Positions 10,441-20,622 of a stretch of DNA of 64,000 nt are shown piece after piece. Numbering within the stretch: position 1 is the first letter of the stretch; each line of letters opens with the position of its first letter. The DNA is from Euwallacea fornicatus (Eukaryota > Arthropoda > Insecta > Coleoptera > Curculionidae), in assembly GCF_040115645.1 (NCBI RefSeq), contig NC_089579.1, forward strand, positions 186,001-250,000. Reading direction: 5' to 3'. Under the pieces are notes generated by a model. The model saw only the letters and a program-made list of their open reading frames with translations, was not told the origin of the DNA and did no database searches. The translations under genes and the position numbers were made by a program.

Positions 10441-10659
10441 TGGAAAAACAATAAGCAATCAGTTGTAGCGATCAAATTTGCCAGTCCCTTGATTCCTCAC
10501 GTCAAGTGAGTTATGTCCAAAGGCTCATGTTGGTCCAGCTATCAGATGAGGTGGTATGGTTTACGTAACTCATGGTCATGTTAGTAAAATTATCTTCTGA
10601 ATTTTTGTTATGTGCTATTTGAGATTGATTACCAATTTCGGCATTCATCAATTCCGAAT
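10441..10659. other. Unassigned spacer
   Basis: No gene was recognised. A stretch at 10500-10560 (GAGTTATGTCC..GGCTCATG) is weakly reminiscent of the LTR-like repeats at 12075 and 29405. Confidence 0.2.
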
Positions 10660-11563
10660 TTAATTATTGTATTTTTTTTATTATTTTTTTTTATTAAGAG
10701 TATAGTGCCTCAACTACATGGGTTATTGGCACTCAACATACATTTGACAGTATACAAAACGTTCTGAGTACAGGTACACATCAAGTAGACATGAAGATTA
10801 CGTTGAGACGGAGTTAAAAAGATCGATTGACTTCAGGAATTCTATGGTTGGTCTCTGATCTACTGTGGAGTGCAAGTTCTTGTGCAGTTCACCTTTAATT
10901 TGAAAGGAGATCCTATTGGCACTATACTCTGGACACTTTGTGATGATATGGTCAACTGTCAGCAAGACATTGCACCTGCCACATTTTGGGGGAGATGTTC
11001 TCTCCATTAGATGACCATGAGTTAGTCTTGTACGTCCTATTCTTAGTCTTCTTATGGCCACAGTGTACTTCCTGTTTAGTTGAAGTTGTTTAAAAGGGAG
11101 CAGAGATGGTTCAACTCGTGACAGTTTCGTGTTGGATAGATTCCAGAGGTTTTGCCACCTACGTTCAACAGTTGCTCTAAAATATTTGTTCACATCCTTC
11201 GGTAGGTAAAAGTGTTGCTCTATGACCTGTGAACGGTCCTCATTTCCCGCACTCGAGTCCGCAAGTTCGTTAGCTGCTATTCCGATGTGATGGGATTCAT
11301 ACCAAATGGATCTTGCAGTGGTTGGTAGATAAGGTGTGGATGTCATCTTGAATGTTCTGAATTAGAGGATTAGAGCTGGAAGGGTCCTTGATTGCTTGTA
11401 TTGCACCTAGTGAGTCCGAACGGATAGCAAATGTTTTGTTGTCACCATTCAACACTTTCACTGCTCTATGGATTGCGAACATTTCACCAGTATAAACGCT
11501 GCTCATTTCTGGAAGACTAGAACTTGCCACCAGGCCTCGCGCGCTCGTGACTGCCCATGCCAC
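10660..11563 (-). pseudogene. Non-LTR retrotransposon RNase H and zinc-knuckle tail
   Basis: Two frames (11563-11297, 11346-10798) make one C-terminal ORF2 part. The RNase H domain shows 'AIRSDSLGAIQAI' (catalytic Asp) and 'ESHHIGIAANELAD'. A C-x2-C-x8-H-x4-C zinc knuckle follows ('CGRCNVLL...DHIITKC'). Ribonuclease H in this position suggests an I- or Loa-like element. A poly(A)-like tail is at about 10670-10695 on the minus strand. A frameshift near 11300-11340 breaks it. Confidence 0.7.
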
Positions 11564-11564
11564 A

Positions 11565-11625
11565 CCCTCCTTATGATGATGAATGATTGTATTGATGATT
11601 GTTTGATTGATTGATGAATGATAGT
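11565..11625. repeat. TGAT-rich simple repeat
   Basis: Short imperfect GATT/TGAT repeats next to the RNase H fragment. Confidence 0.6.
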
Positions 11626-11665
11626 CACTTAAAACGTTTACTGGAGGATTATATTGAAAACAACT

Positions 11666-13020
11666 TTACTCGATTTCTTTGATTGTTTCCTGGACTGTTT
11701 CATTTCTTATGATCTTGAGGTCGTGAGTGTCGTTTAAAAATTGTCTAATTTCATTGTCCATATTCCCAAGAGAATTCACCAGTGAGGCGGTTCCCGCAGC
11801 ATTAAGAGGTATGAGGGAAAGAGCATCGGAATTAGTGTTCTTTTCATGTATTATTTCAAAATCGTACTCCACTGAACTAGTTTGGAGTTTGGCTATTTTA
11901 AATCAAAAAGCCAAACTAGAGAGCGATGGTCAGGGTAGATTTTAAGCTTTCGCCCATAGAGGTATGGACGGAGGTATTTGCATGTCCAAATGATTCCTGA
12001 AAATTCTTTCTCTGTAGTTGAGTATTTTTGTTCTGTCCTGTTGAGCGTTCTTGAAAATGCATAAGCAACAAGAATTACGTTAATTTTCCTAGAAATCGAG
12101 TTTTTTTAGAACTACTCTGATTTTCAAAAACAATTACTTTGTTTATTTATGCGAGATAATACACGTAAACGATCAGACTTGCAGCATAACCGCTGGGCGG
12201 AAAATCATGGAGAAGAATGATGCCCTATCTGAGCTTTCGGGTGGCTTTTATATTTCTTTCTATCACTGAGCCCTTAATGGGGTTCAGTAATGAGTCCATC
12301 GGTCTATGTTGGTATAGATGGGGTGATTAATGAAGGTCCGATGGTCATAGGTCGAGATATAACCTTCAAGGCTACATGACTCAGGTTGATCACTGGGCGA
12401 TTGGCCATGAGACTGGACGACGCCAAGGGCTGCATTGGAGGCATCAGTGGTAAATGTGGAAGGATCAGTGAAGTCAGAGTTTTTAGAATAGGGGCATTTA
12501 TGAGGAGTTCCCTCAAATTTTGCAATGATTTGATAAATGCTTTCGTATAGTCAACTTTCACGTCATTTTTTTATACAAAAAGTCAAGGATTTAGTCACTT
12601 TAACGAAACTTGGTATGAACCCTCTGTAGTATCCCGTTAACCAGGAAATATTTTATTTCCTTTTGCATTTTTGGTATTGGGGAAATTTCTAATTACTTCA
12701 ACTTTATCTGAGTTGGGTTTTACTCCTTGTATGGAGATCTTGTGTCCTGGATAATCTACTTTTCTATGTAGGAATTCGAACTTATCCATTTCATCTTTAA
12801 AATTGAAATACTCAAATCTCTCAAAAACTTGTTTCAGTCTTCCAACGAGTTCTTAAAGTGAAGTGCGGAATATTGCTATGCCACCAAGGTATACTAAGCA
12901 TATTCGGTTTTGTAGACCTATTGGTGCGTTGTTCATAACCCTCTAGGGCGTTCTTAAGCCCCAAAGGCATTCTGTTGAATTCGTAATGCCCTGTGTCAGT
13001 TGATGCCATCTTCGGTCCAT
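11666..13020 (-). pseudogene. Ty3/gypsy pol fragment (RT and RNase H)
   Basis: Reading right to left: a reverse-transcriptase piece ('DTGHYEFNRMPLGLKNA', 12821-13009); an RNase H start ('LQNLRELLINAPIL', 12561-12400, with TTDASNAALG in a second frame); then, past an inserted block, 'FSRTLNRTEQKYSTTEKEF' and 'YDFEIIHEKNTNSDAL' to 11666. Several frameshifts and stops. Protease, integrase and LTRs are not adjacent. Confidence 0.7.
12075..12395 (-). repeat. LTR-like block inside the gypsy RNase H
   Basis: This block separates two parts of one RNase H domain. On the minus strand it has GAGTCATGTAG near the start, a TATAAAAG box, and AATAAAC near the end, as in an LTR. A related block lies at 29405-29580. 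The exact ends were not fixed. Confidence 0.4.
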
Positions 13021-14039
13021 CAGTGGTTTCTAGTTCAATCTGATGCGATCCGTTCGCAAGTTGTGACGTAGTGACGCGTCCTTTAAAATTGTTTATGAAA
13101 AAGGACCAGTCTCTCGTTTCAACGTTTGAAAATATTTTTCGGCGTGAAATTACACGATTAGGAAATCTTCTTCGTTATTTCACAACACTTTTCCTGCAAT
13201 CACCCTCATAATACCCCAGCACAAACAGCGTATCAACTTGTTCGCTAAATGAACATTTGTCACCCATGTCCGAGCCAAATCTCGCTAATATATGTAGGAT
13301 GTATATCGGATCATCATTAGGGAGATTTTCCATGATGATATGAAGTACTTAGTTCGCTTTTAATGGCAAGAATAGAAAAGGGCAAAACCAACCAGTTCGC
13401 CACCACACGAGCGCTTCTCGTCCCTTCCAAATCTTATCTTCCTGTCCCTTTTTGGTCTCAACTTTTTCCAGATCTCGCGAGTCCTTCCAATCCGAGAAAT
13501 GAGGTACCTGCTAGTTCCAGTTTCCCAAGAAAAGCTCGCATCCTTGGTGGTAGCGACCTCGTTCGACAGTGCTTTTTCTTAAAACGACCTTGTCAGCCTG
13601 CCCATGGTCTTAGTGTCAGATCTTAATGTTACACTTTACTACTTAAGGACCAATGAATCTCCGACATGTACCTATGTCACTTTCGCGAGTTTGACAAATT
13701 ACAAATAGGTCGCTAGTCGAAAACCGCATGGTTTTTGACTGGCAATCCCTTTGAGGTTCTTGAAATTCGATTTGGTTCTGTTCCATAAAATTGCGGTTTT
13801 ATCAAAAATGGTAGGGTTTTTCGACAAATTTTAAAAGGGATTAAAATTTGAGGAATTAAACTTGATATTAAATTGTGTTGTTCGTTCGTCAGTTTCTTTG
13901 CAGATAGAAAAATTCCAACTCTTCCAAACCCCACCTTATCCCTAATCCAATCCTTGTTGATCATCTGTCGACTTCACATTTCAACCAAATAAAGATGTTG
14001 ATGAGAATAAATGATTTTCCAAATTTGATTGATCTCGGT
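13021..14039. other. Unassigned intergenic sequence
   Basis: About 1 kb without a recognisable gene. Short open frames occur on both strands (13363-13626, 13713-13964) with no family resemblance I can name. Confidence 0.3.
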
Positions 14040-14560
14040 ACTTTCTGGCATGTGCGTACGGTAATTGGTTGGGTCGACTGGGTTACGTCTGGTAGGGGCA
14101 TCTTATGGTTGTAATTAACCTTAGTGTAATCTGTATATGTCGTTTAGTTTCTTCTGTCGCATTTGCCTTTATATGAGAATATACATGTGTCCACAACCCA
14201 ATAGCGATCTGCAGATGAATTTACATGGTATTTTCGTAGCCATTTTTGTGCAACCTCTTTTGCCCTTATATGTTAGTATTCAGAAATGTTTTACCCTTTT
14301 GATCATTTCTGATCTTCCGTTACGTACACGTTTAGTGAATTTCAATTTGTTGTCGATTGTTGTTCCCAGGTGCCCCACCACATTCTTTCCAACAGTTACG
14401 TGTCCGTCAGTCCTTATTGTTCAGATGAGTCGACTTTGAGTTGGTGGTTTGATAGTAGCAGTTAGATTTTCCAACTCATCAGGGCTTTCTCCATGCTTGT
14501 GTCATGCACGATGAGGGTGGTGCTGTCCAGAATCGGGCATCCTGTTCTTCCACCGTGTAT
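14040..14560 (-). mobile_element. Jockey-type element fragment (lineage C), copy 1
   Basis: The sequence parallels 20720-21180 over several hundred bases (for example GCATTTGCC, GTCTGCA.ATG, GATCATTTCT..CTTCCGT). There the minus strand encodes the region after the YADD motif of a reverse transcriptase. Here the frame is broken. The plus-strand ORF of 100 codons is a shadow. Confidence 0.6.
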
Positions 14561-14589
14561 TTGTGTTTGTTGTATGCTGTTCGCTGGAC

Positions 14590-15480
14590 CAAAACTCTTG
14601 ATAATTGGAAAAGCTGCTAGGCCGAGAGTATTCCAGTGATGTGGAAATTTAACAAAAAGGCTTGGATGACCGTTGACATAACGACTGAATGGCTAAGAGA
14701 CTTTGACCGACAAACGGGTGCTCGAAAACGACGAATTCTATTATTTTTGGACAACGCTTGTTCGCATCCCAAAGAAATCAATCTCAAAAATATAAAACTA
14801 TGTTTTCTTCCCCCAAATTGCACAAGCGTGTGCCAACCGCTGGACCAAGGAATTATCAAGAATTTCAAATTTCATTCCAGGACTTTATTATTGAAACACT
14901 TACTGGTAAACATCGATGATGCAAATTCTGCACAGGATTTAGTAAAAAAACAACTTTATTGGATGCAATATTCTATGCAAATAAAGCATGGAGCGAAGTG
15001 ACTAGCGTTACTATAAAAAATTGTTTTAAAAACGCATTTCACATTGAAAACCCAAAGTTAGAAGAACAGTACGATCCGGAAGAAGAACTCCCTCTATCCC
15101 TGCTAGCGGAGATTTATAAGAAAAAAGTGCCTTTAGGAATAACGCAAGAGAGCTTTGAAGAATTTTTTATCATGGATCAAAATTTATTTGTGGAAGAAAT
15201 GCAAGAAGAATTTGTTTCAGATTCAATTTTAAAAAACGTGGATGTTGAAAAAAGTGAGTCAGATGAGTCCGATGATGACCAAGAAAGGGCAGCAGAAATA
15301 GAATGCAGTATTAACACCTACAATGAAGCAATTAAATCGGTAAAGGCACTGAGAGTCTTTTCTTTACACCAAGGAGACACCAAAGCCTTAAAAATGTTGT
15401 CAAATTTAGAAATACACTATCGAGAAGCCTTTTTGAAAAGAAAAATCCGTCAAACTACGTTAGATGAATTTTTATCTTAA
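14590..15480 (+). pseudogene. pogo/Tigger (jerky-like) transposase, N-terminally truncated
   Basis: Two frames join with one frameshift at about 14960-15000. The DDE_1-type motifs are visible: 'LLFLDNACSHP' (second Asp), 'CFLPPNCTSVCQPLDQGII' (third Asp), then a 'NAAWSEV'-like block, an acidic tail ('SESDESDDDQERAAEIE') and 'KRKIRQTTLDEFLS' at the end. The first Asp and the CENP-B-type DNA-binding domain are absent. The 3' inverted repeat is at 15632-15690. Confidence 0.8.
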
Positions 15481-15631
15481 TATTTTTTTAATGTGTATAT
15501 ATGTTTGTTTTTTCTTTAAATAAAAAAAATCCTTCATTTCAATACATATGTGCATATTTTCTTGATCATTTTATGTGATAAAAAAAAATCCGTTATGCCT
15601 GAACTTTTTTCCCTTTGAACGGACACTTCTC

Positions 15632-15690
15632 TTGAGCGGACAAAATTTCTGGCACCGTCAGTGTCCGCTCAAGAGGGATTTCACTCTAGT
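15632..15690. repeat. pogo-type terminal repeat with hairpin
   Basis: TCTTGAGCGGACA and TGTCCGCTCAAGA form a perfect 13-bp inverted pair separated by about 19 bases, just after the pogo transposase. The outer end reads CCCTCTTGAGCGGACA on the minus strand. Confidence 0.6.
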
Positions 15691-16339
15691 TGCGTTGGTA
15701 CAAAAAAGAGGGAATTCACATGTTCCAGACATTTTTATATAATTCTTTCCTCCTCCGCGGGAAAAACTCCAGAAAACGTTTGTCATGCCACGAATTCCGT
15801 TTGGCAATCATAGAGGAAACGCTCCCAGACGAAGGAACTTCTGAAGGGTAATCGGACACCTCTTATAACCGCACCCCCCAGAAAATCGAAATTCGCGGAG
15901 GTAAAGGCAATAGGATAATGCGAAAAAAATTGAAAGTTTGTTGGAATGAAAGAGTTATAGAAGATTCGGCATATCACTGCACCCCATGTTCTGTTGAGCA
16001 GGTTTTTTTCGTTGCCGAGTGTTTTGAAGAGTGGCATAAATCCATGTTGACGTGTCTGAGCATTCTTGCACAACTCTTTCATCATCCGAGAAAACAGCTC
16101 TGTTTCGTTTTAGTTGGTGCACCCTATATTTGCTTGGACGAGTAAGAAGCCATAGATATGTGCCAAAGTTTAGATCATAGTTGTTTTTTTTTCTGGTTTG
16201 GGGAAACAGGTGTGTGGTTTGTTTGACTGGAGAAGGATGAGAGATAAGAATCTGCCAAAGAGAATTGGGAACATGAGACTAGAAGAGAAAACAGGGAAGA
16301 AGGTGCCTATCGGAGCTCGTGCCCCTGGCTTCTAGCTGG
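15691..16339. other. Unassigned sequence
   Basis: No gene recognised. A short frame at 15918-16145 ends near a CACCCTATAT terminus and may be debris of another DNA element. Confidence 0.25.
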
Positions 16340-16870
16340 AGGGCTATATAGAAATGGAAAAAAACTGTAATGGTTCGGAAGGGAATCTGCAAGAGCTAGA
16401 TCGAGGCTGTTGGAGAAACTACAACATAAAGATCGCTCTCACGCAATGCCCTAACATCTGGGCAATAAATAACAATAGACGGAAAACAGAACCGTTTCTC
16501 ATCTCGTCGCTTTAACAGCAACTTCTCTCCTCTCTCGATTTCACAAGTTAGAATAAATCACTTTACCAACTTCTAACGCATCTCGTCGCAATAGAAATCT
16601 GTAGTTAATAATTTAATCGTCAATCAAACCCTGTATTCCAACTAGTCTGTGATTAAATTTAGTGTGATTCGTGTAAGAGCGTTTCTGTACCTTCTCGAAC
16701 CTTCGGACCCCCATTATTTCTTGACGGTGGCCCGTCTGGTCCTTCGGCTCAAGTACAAAACCCCGCCAGCGTATTTGGATATCTCTTTGAGTGCCTAGTG
16801 AGGCAGTCGCCACCGTTAGGCAGGAACTCGGGAAGCCCCTGGCTTAAACAGTGGCACTAATTGATACACG
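16340..16870 (-). repeat. Dispersed repeat, inverted partner of 60690-61465
   Basis: Two blocks match the right-hand copy in opposite orientation: CGCAATGCCCTAACATCTGG at about 16445, and a 66-codon minus frame (16813-16613) ending 'NHTKFNHRLVGIQG', close to 'NHTKFNHRLVEIQG' there. A TTCTATTGCGACGAGA block is shared too. Probably the end region of an LTR or other retroelement. Confidence 0.55.
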
Positions 16871-17239
16871 ACATGTTTGTTTCTATTAGTTATATTCGAA
16901 ATTTCAAGTAGTCAGCCCCTTTTCTTAGGCCAAGTCAGCATTACCAGAGTCCTTTCTCGACTGCCTCCCTGTTTAGTTCCCAACAAGAACCATCGTCCCT
17001 TATCGGGTCCGCCCCTCTTCTTGGAATGGGGCACTGGGGTGATTGTTTTATGGCCTCGACGTGGTCACATGTTTCTAGAGATTCCATTCCCGATGGTCAA
17101 AAATTGTGTGACTTTCATTTAGATACGAAACATTTATTGTGATAGTGTTGACGTTCCGGAATCAGTCGGGCTATTGGAACTATTGCTACAAAATGAACAA
17201 AACCTAAATATACTTGTATACATGTAGGGTTTTTGTAAG
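16871..17239. other. Unassigned sequence
   Basis: No feature recognised between the two dispersed repeats. Confidence 0.25.
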
Positions 17240-17540
17240 TTGTCTAGGGTGTTTATTTACAATTCGGATAGGTAACAATTAAAGGCTTAAATGATAACTT
17301 AATTAGATTAAATAAAACACTCGCGTTACTTAATTTACTGTTCACTCGGCACCGTTCCCGACCAGAGAGAGAGCCTCCTTGTCCTAATCTTAAGTGCCCC
17401 CTTCCCCTTGGGGGTAATGAAACAGTGTCGTACCCGAAGTAGAGGCTTGCAACCGTTACCACATCTGGCTGCTGAGAGCCAGCACCACGAACCATCCTTT
17501 GTTCGAGCCCTTATTCCTGGGTTTAAACAAAGAGATGTTC
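17240..17540 (-). repeat. Dispersed repeat, copy 2 (inverted relative to 1243-1573)
   Basis: It starts TTGTCTAGGGTGTTTATTTA and follows copy 1 read backward through GTTACTTAATTTACTGTTCA, GGTACGACACTGTTTCATT and AGGAATAAGGGCTCG. The second inverted arm of copy 1 is not present here. Confidence 0.6.
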
Positions 17541-18059
17541 GCCGTTTGGGTTTTTTCCGTCACCCGAATTCTAGGATGTTGCTGGGAGAACCCAGCAACA
17601 TGCGAGAATCACTCCGACCGCAGGTATGGTATGCATGGGCGTAACATCAGGGTACGTCACCTTTTATTCCCCCCCGTTCTTCCTATTCTACTCTAACTAA
17701 TACTATCTAATCTAACACACAGATTTTCCCTGCGTGCATCTCGATTTGATCAGACAGTCTTGAATGTTGGGAACATTAAGCGTTCTGACTAGTGAATCCT
17801 ACACTTGTATACATATACAGGGTGACTCTAGATAAGTGGGGCAAGCAAATAATCTGAAATCGAGAAGATTTACAAGAAAAAAGTTCAAACAAAGTCTTCT
17901 TTATTTTCGGGGCCTTAATTTTTTATGTCAATTTGTTCTTTCCAAGGTCACCTTCACCTGTCCTTTGGGACAAAAATGTCGCTGGACGCAATACTTTTTA
18001 TCGTGTTTTGAATCGGTTCTTAGAAACAGACAGTTTGGAGAGAAAAAAAACGTGAAAAC

Positions 18060-19305
18060 GCTCAACCACTTCATCTGAATGAGAATTATCAAATTGGCGT
18101 CTTAGGTGCAGTAGCCGCAAATTCTCACATTCTCACGTTCACAGCACTCGTCAAATTTCTCGAGATGCAGGTCCTTCGCAGAGTACTGTTTGGTGTATTT
18201 TACACGCACATAAATTTCATTCATACCACGTAAGTCTGCATCAAGAATTACATGGTGACGATTTTCGAAATCGAGTGACTTTTTGTACTTGGGCACAAAG
18301 AAGACTCCATGAAAATGCACATTTTTTTTCAAATATACTATTTTCTGATGAATCCTGCTTCACAAACCACGGTGAAGTGACTCGCCACACCGTGCATCAT
18401 TAGTCGGTTGAGAATCCACGCCGGTTTCGTGAAGTGGAAAGTGTTGGATTCCCATCCACATCGCCATGTTATCTATGGTTGAGTCCGTTATATGTTAAAT
18501 GTCTCAAAGCAAAACTCATAAAAGTATCAAACCGAAAGGGCGGTTCTGCGTTTGATTAGAAGAAACATAAAACAGACCAACGACATGTACCACCTAGTAT
18601 GTTAAATAAATATCAGCGACTCGACCATTCGCAGAACTCATGAATTGACACATCAATGGCAAAATCCCATTAAGGTACATGTTTGGATCACTTTCACCCT
18701 GAAAATCCTGACCCGTGGGAAGGTACCCAACCAGGGTCCGGATTGGTCAACGAAGGGAAAGGAGGGTGATCCAACACAAATGGTTTTTCCTCACCATATA
18801 ACCATTTTTTTGTACTATTCAACTTTTAGAAACTAACAGAGACATTTGTTGACGTTAAGTAGTGAAGTTTCTCTCGCCCATCGTCCTGCTTTTTCGTGGC
18901 GGTATCCACGTATAAAATAACACCCGGTATCAGAGCATTCTTCACCGAGACTCCAACAAAAGACAGCGATCGTGGACTTTGAATGTTTGGTGTGGTGTTT
19001 TAGGTACATATCTGATTGGGCCATGTTTCTTTTATGCAAACCTGAATGCAGAGAAATATCGTCATTTTTTGTTAGAAAATCTGCCACTCCTTCTCGAAGA
19101 AGTTAATTCGGGGCAAAGGTTGACAATGTGGTCTCAACGTGACGGTTGCCCTGTTCATTATGCTAGAAATGTCAGAGAATTTTTAAACGAACGTTTCCAA
19201 CAAAGATGGATTGGGCGCGGTAGTGTTGTTAACTGGCCAGCCCCATCACCAGATTTGACCTCAGCAGATTTTTTTTTTAGGTCATTTAAAACAAGTAGTT
19301 TATAA
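18060..19305 (+). pseudogene. DD41D transposase (copy 3), split by a 0.5-kb insert
   Basis: Visible parts: 'NENYQIGVLGAVAAN' (helix-turn-helix end), 'HKFHSYHVSLHQELHGDDF', 'ILFSDESCFTNHGEVTRH' (first Asp), a stop, 'SVENPRRFREVE', then a foreign block 18443-18955. It resumes with 'LNVWCGVLGTYLIGP', 'SQRDGCPVHYARNVREFL' (second Asp) and 'SPDLTSADFFF' (third Asp), 41 residues apart. The C-terminus is frameshifted after 19305. Confidence 0.8.
18443..18955. repeat. Insert of about 510 bp in the DD41D transposase
   Basis: The transposase reads '..FREVE' up to 18442 and continues at about 18956 with the codons before 'LNVWCG'. The inserted block has no recognised coding content and only weakly inverted ends (GTTGGATTC / GAGACTCCAAC). 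Its nature is unknown. Confidence 0.5.
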
Positions 19306-19842
19306 TCGAGTACCAAGTACTTCCAAACACATGAAAATTCGGATCGAAAACGCTTGCAGAAACGTTACAACTGAAATGCTGGACAATACCAAACAATCAC
19401 TTCAAAACAGAATTGTTAAGTGCCTTGAACCGTAGGGGAACCACTTCAAACATCTGTTGGACTGAATTTGTTTATAATAAATTAAAATTTACTACAAAAT
19501 TAATAAAAGTTACAATAAATGAAAAAAGTTTAATGAAACGTTTTTTATTTTGTGTTTGTTATTATTATGAATTTCTTAAATTTTAGCACAAAATGTTTCA
19601 AGTAAAAACATTTTTACTGCCAACGAAAATTTCAAATCTCCAAAAAAAAATTGAGTGGTACATTTGAAAAAATGAAGTTGACCCCAAAGGACAGGTGAAG
19701 GTGACCTTGGAAAAAATTGACATTATAAAAAGTTGTGGCCCTGAAAATAAAGAAGACTTCGAACATTTTTTTGTATTTTTCTCGATTTCAAGATATTTAC
19801 TTGTCCCACTTATCTAGAATCACCCTGTATGCATGTAATTTC

Positions 19843-20277
19843 TCACCTAAACTGTAAAAATGTTTCCAATACTGCTACGAAGTTCTGCTTTTCTACCAGA
19901 CTTGCAAATTGTAATGATACAGTCTCTTCTCCATGGTAGAGGTAAAGCTCTACACTCAGTGTGTGTTCATCTTCGTCGTTATCAAATGCCGTTATATCGG
20001 TGTCTTCTAGACCAAAAAACACTTTCCTATTTTCGTCTTTGAAAGCAATATTAGTGCCCTGATATACTTTTACGAGTACGTCTGCCATTTCGACAGCCCC
20101 TCTTTGGAATTTCACAACATTGAAGCTCGACATTTTCTTGTTTACTAATTTAGCCTTCTGTCGTTCACGTTGGAACTGACGAAAATCCTTTATCAGGATA
20201 ATCCAAATATACAATAATATATAGGGGGTTCCGTTAAATAAAATGCATAAATATTTTGACCTGTCTTTATGCAACAC
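19843..20277 (-). CDS. Small acidic ORF of unknown function
   Basis: An intact 144-codon frame. The likely start is the internal ATG at 20133 ('MSSFNVVKFQRGAVEMADVL'), giving 96 residues; the upstream part is hydrophobic and looks untranslated. The protein is rich in Asp and Glu, predicted by eye to be mostly beta-strand ('VLVKVYQG', 'KVFFGLED', 'LSVELYLYHGEETVSLQF') with a C-terminal helix ('EKQNFVAVLETFLQF'), an arrangement like a PH-type fold. I do not recognise the family. It lies 15 bp from the right TA of DD41D copy 3 and near other transposon-like ends (AACACCCTATAT at 20273; CCACCCTGTATA at 20400), so it may be element-encoded. Confidence 0.4.
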   Translation of the reverse strand: MLHKDRSKYLCILFNGTPYILLYIWIILIKDFRQFQRERQKAKLVNKKMSSFNVVKFQRGAVEMADVLVKVYQGTNIAFKDENRKVFFGLEDTDITAFDNDEDEHTLSVELYLYHGEETVSLQFASLVEKQNFVAVLETFLQFR

Positions 20278-20622
20278 CCTATATGATAAAAAAAAATTTT
20301 TAAATGTAGGCTGTATGTTTACGTATAACTTTTATACGAACAGTTTTTTTTAATTTTGTAGAATAAGGAAGATATGGTACTTTGTCACACTATTGCGCCA
20401 CCCTGTATATATAAACAATCTTTATTTCCTCAGAAATAGGCTATCGACCTGTTAGGTCTTTCTGCCTGTGATACAATGATAATCTTTTGGTGACTAAATA
20501 CTATCACATTACATCTGGAAGTGCTCCCAAAGGGTGCTCGAAGGGAAAAGGAGGCGGGATTGTCTTGTCTGTCTTGTTAAGCAAAGCGGGCTCAGTATAG
20601 TTGAGTTGTTGGTGTTCTTTTT

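Larger units (their letters stand above)
17818..19827 (+). mobile_element. DD41D element, copy 3, with long inverted ends
   Basis: 2010 bp between TA at 17816-17817 and 19828-19829. Ends CAGGGTGACTCTAGATAAGT and, inverted, CAGGGTGATTCTAGATAAGT. The match continues for about 150 bp, through GAAGTCTTCTTTATTTTC and AAGGTCACCTTCACCTGTCC. Much longer inverted repeats than copy 2, so a different family within the group. Confidence 0.9.

Noticed and set aside
13363..13626. 87-codon plus-strand ORF
   Set aside because: No resemblance to any family and no repeat or splice context.
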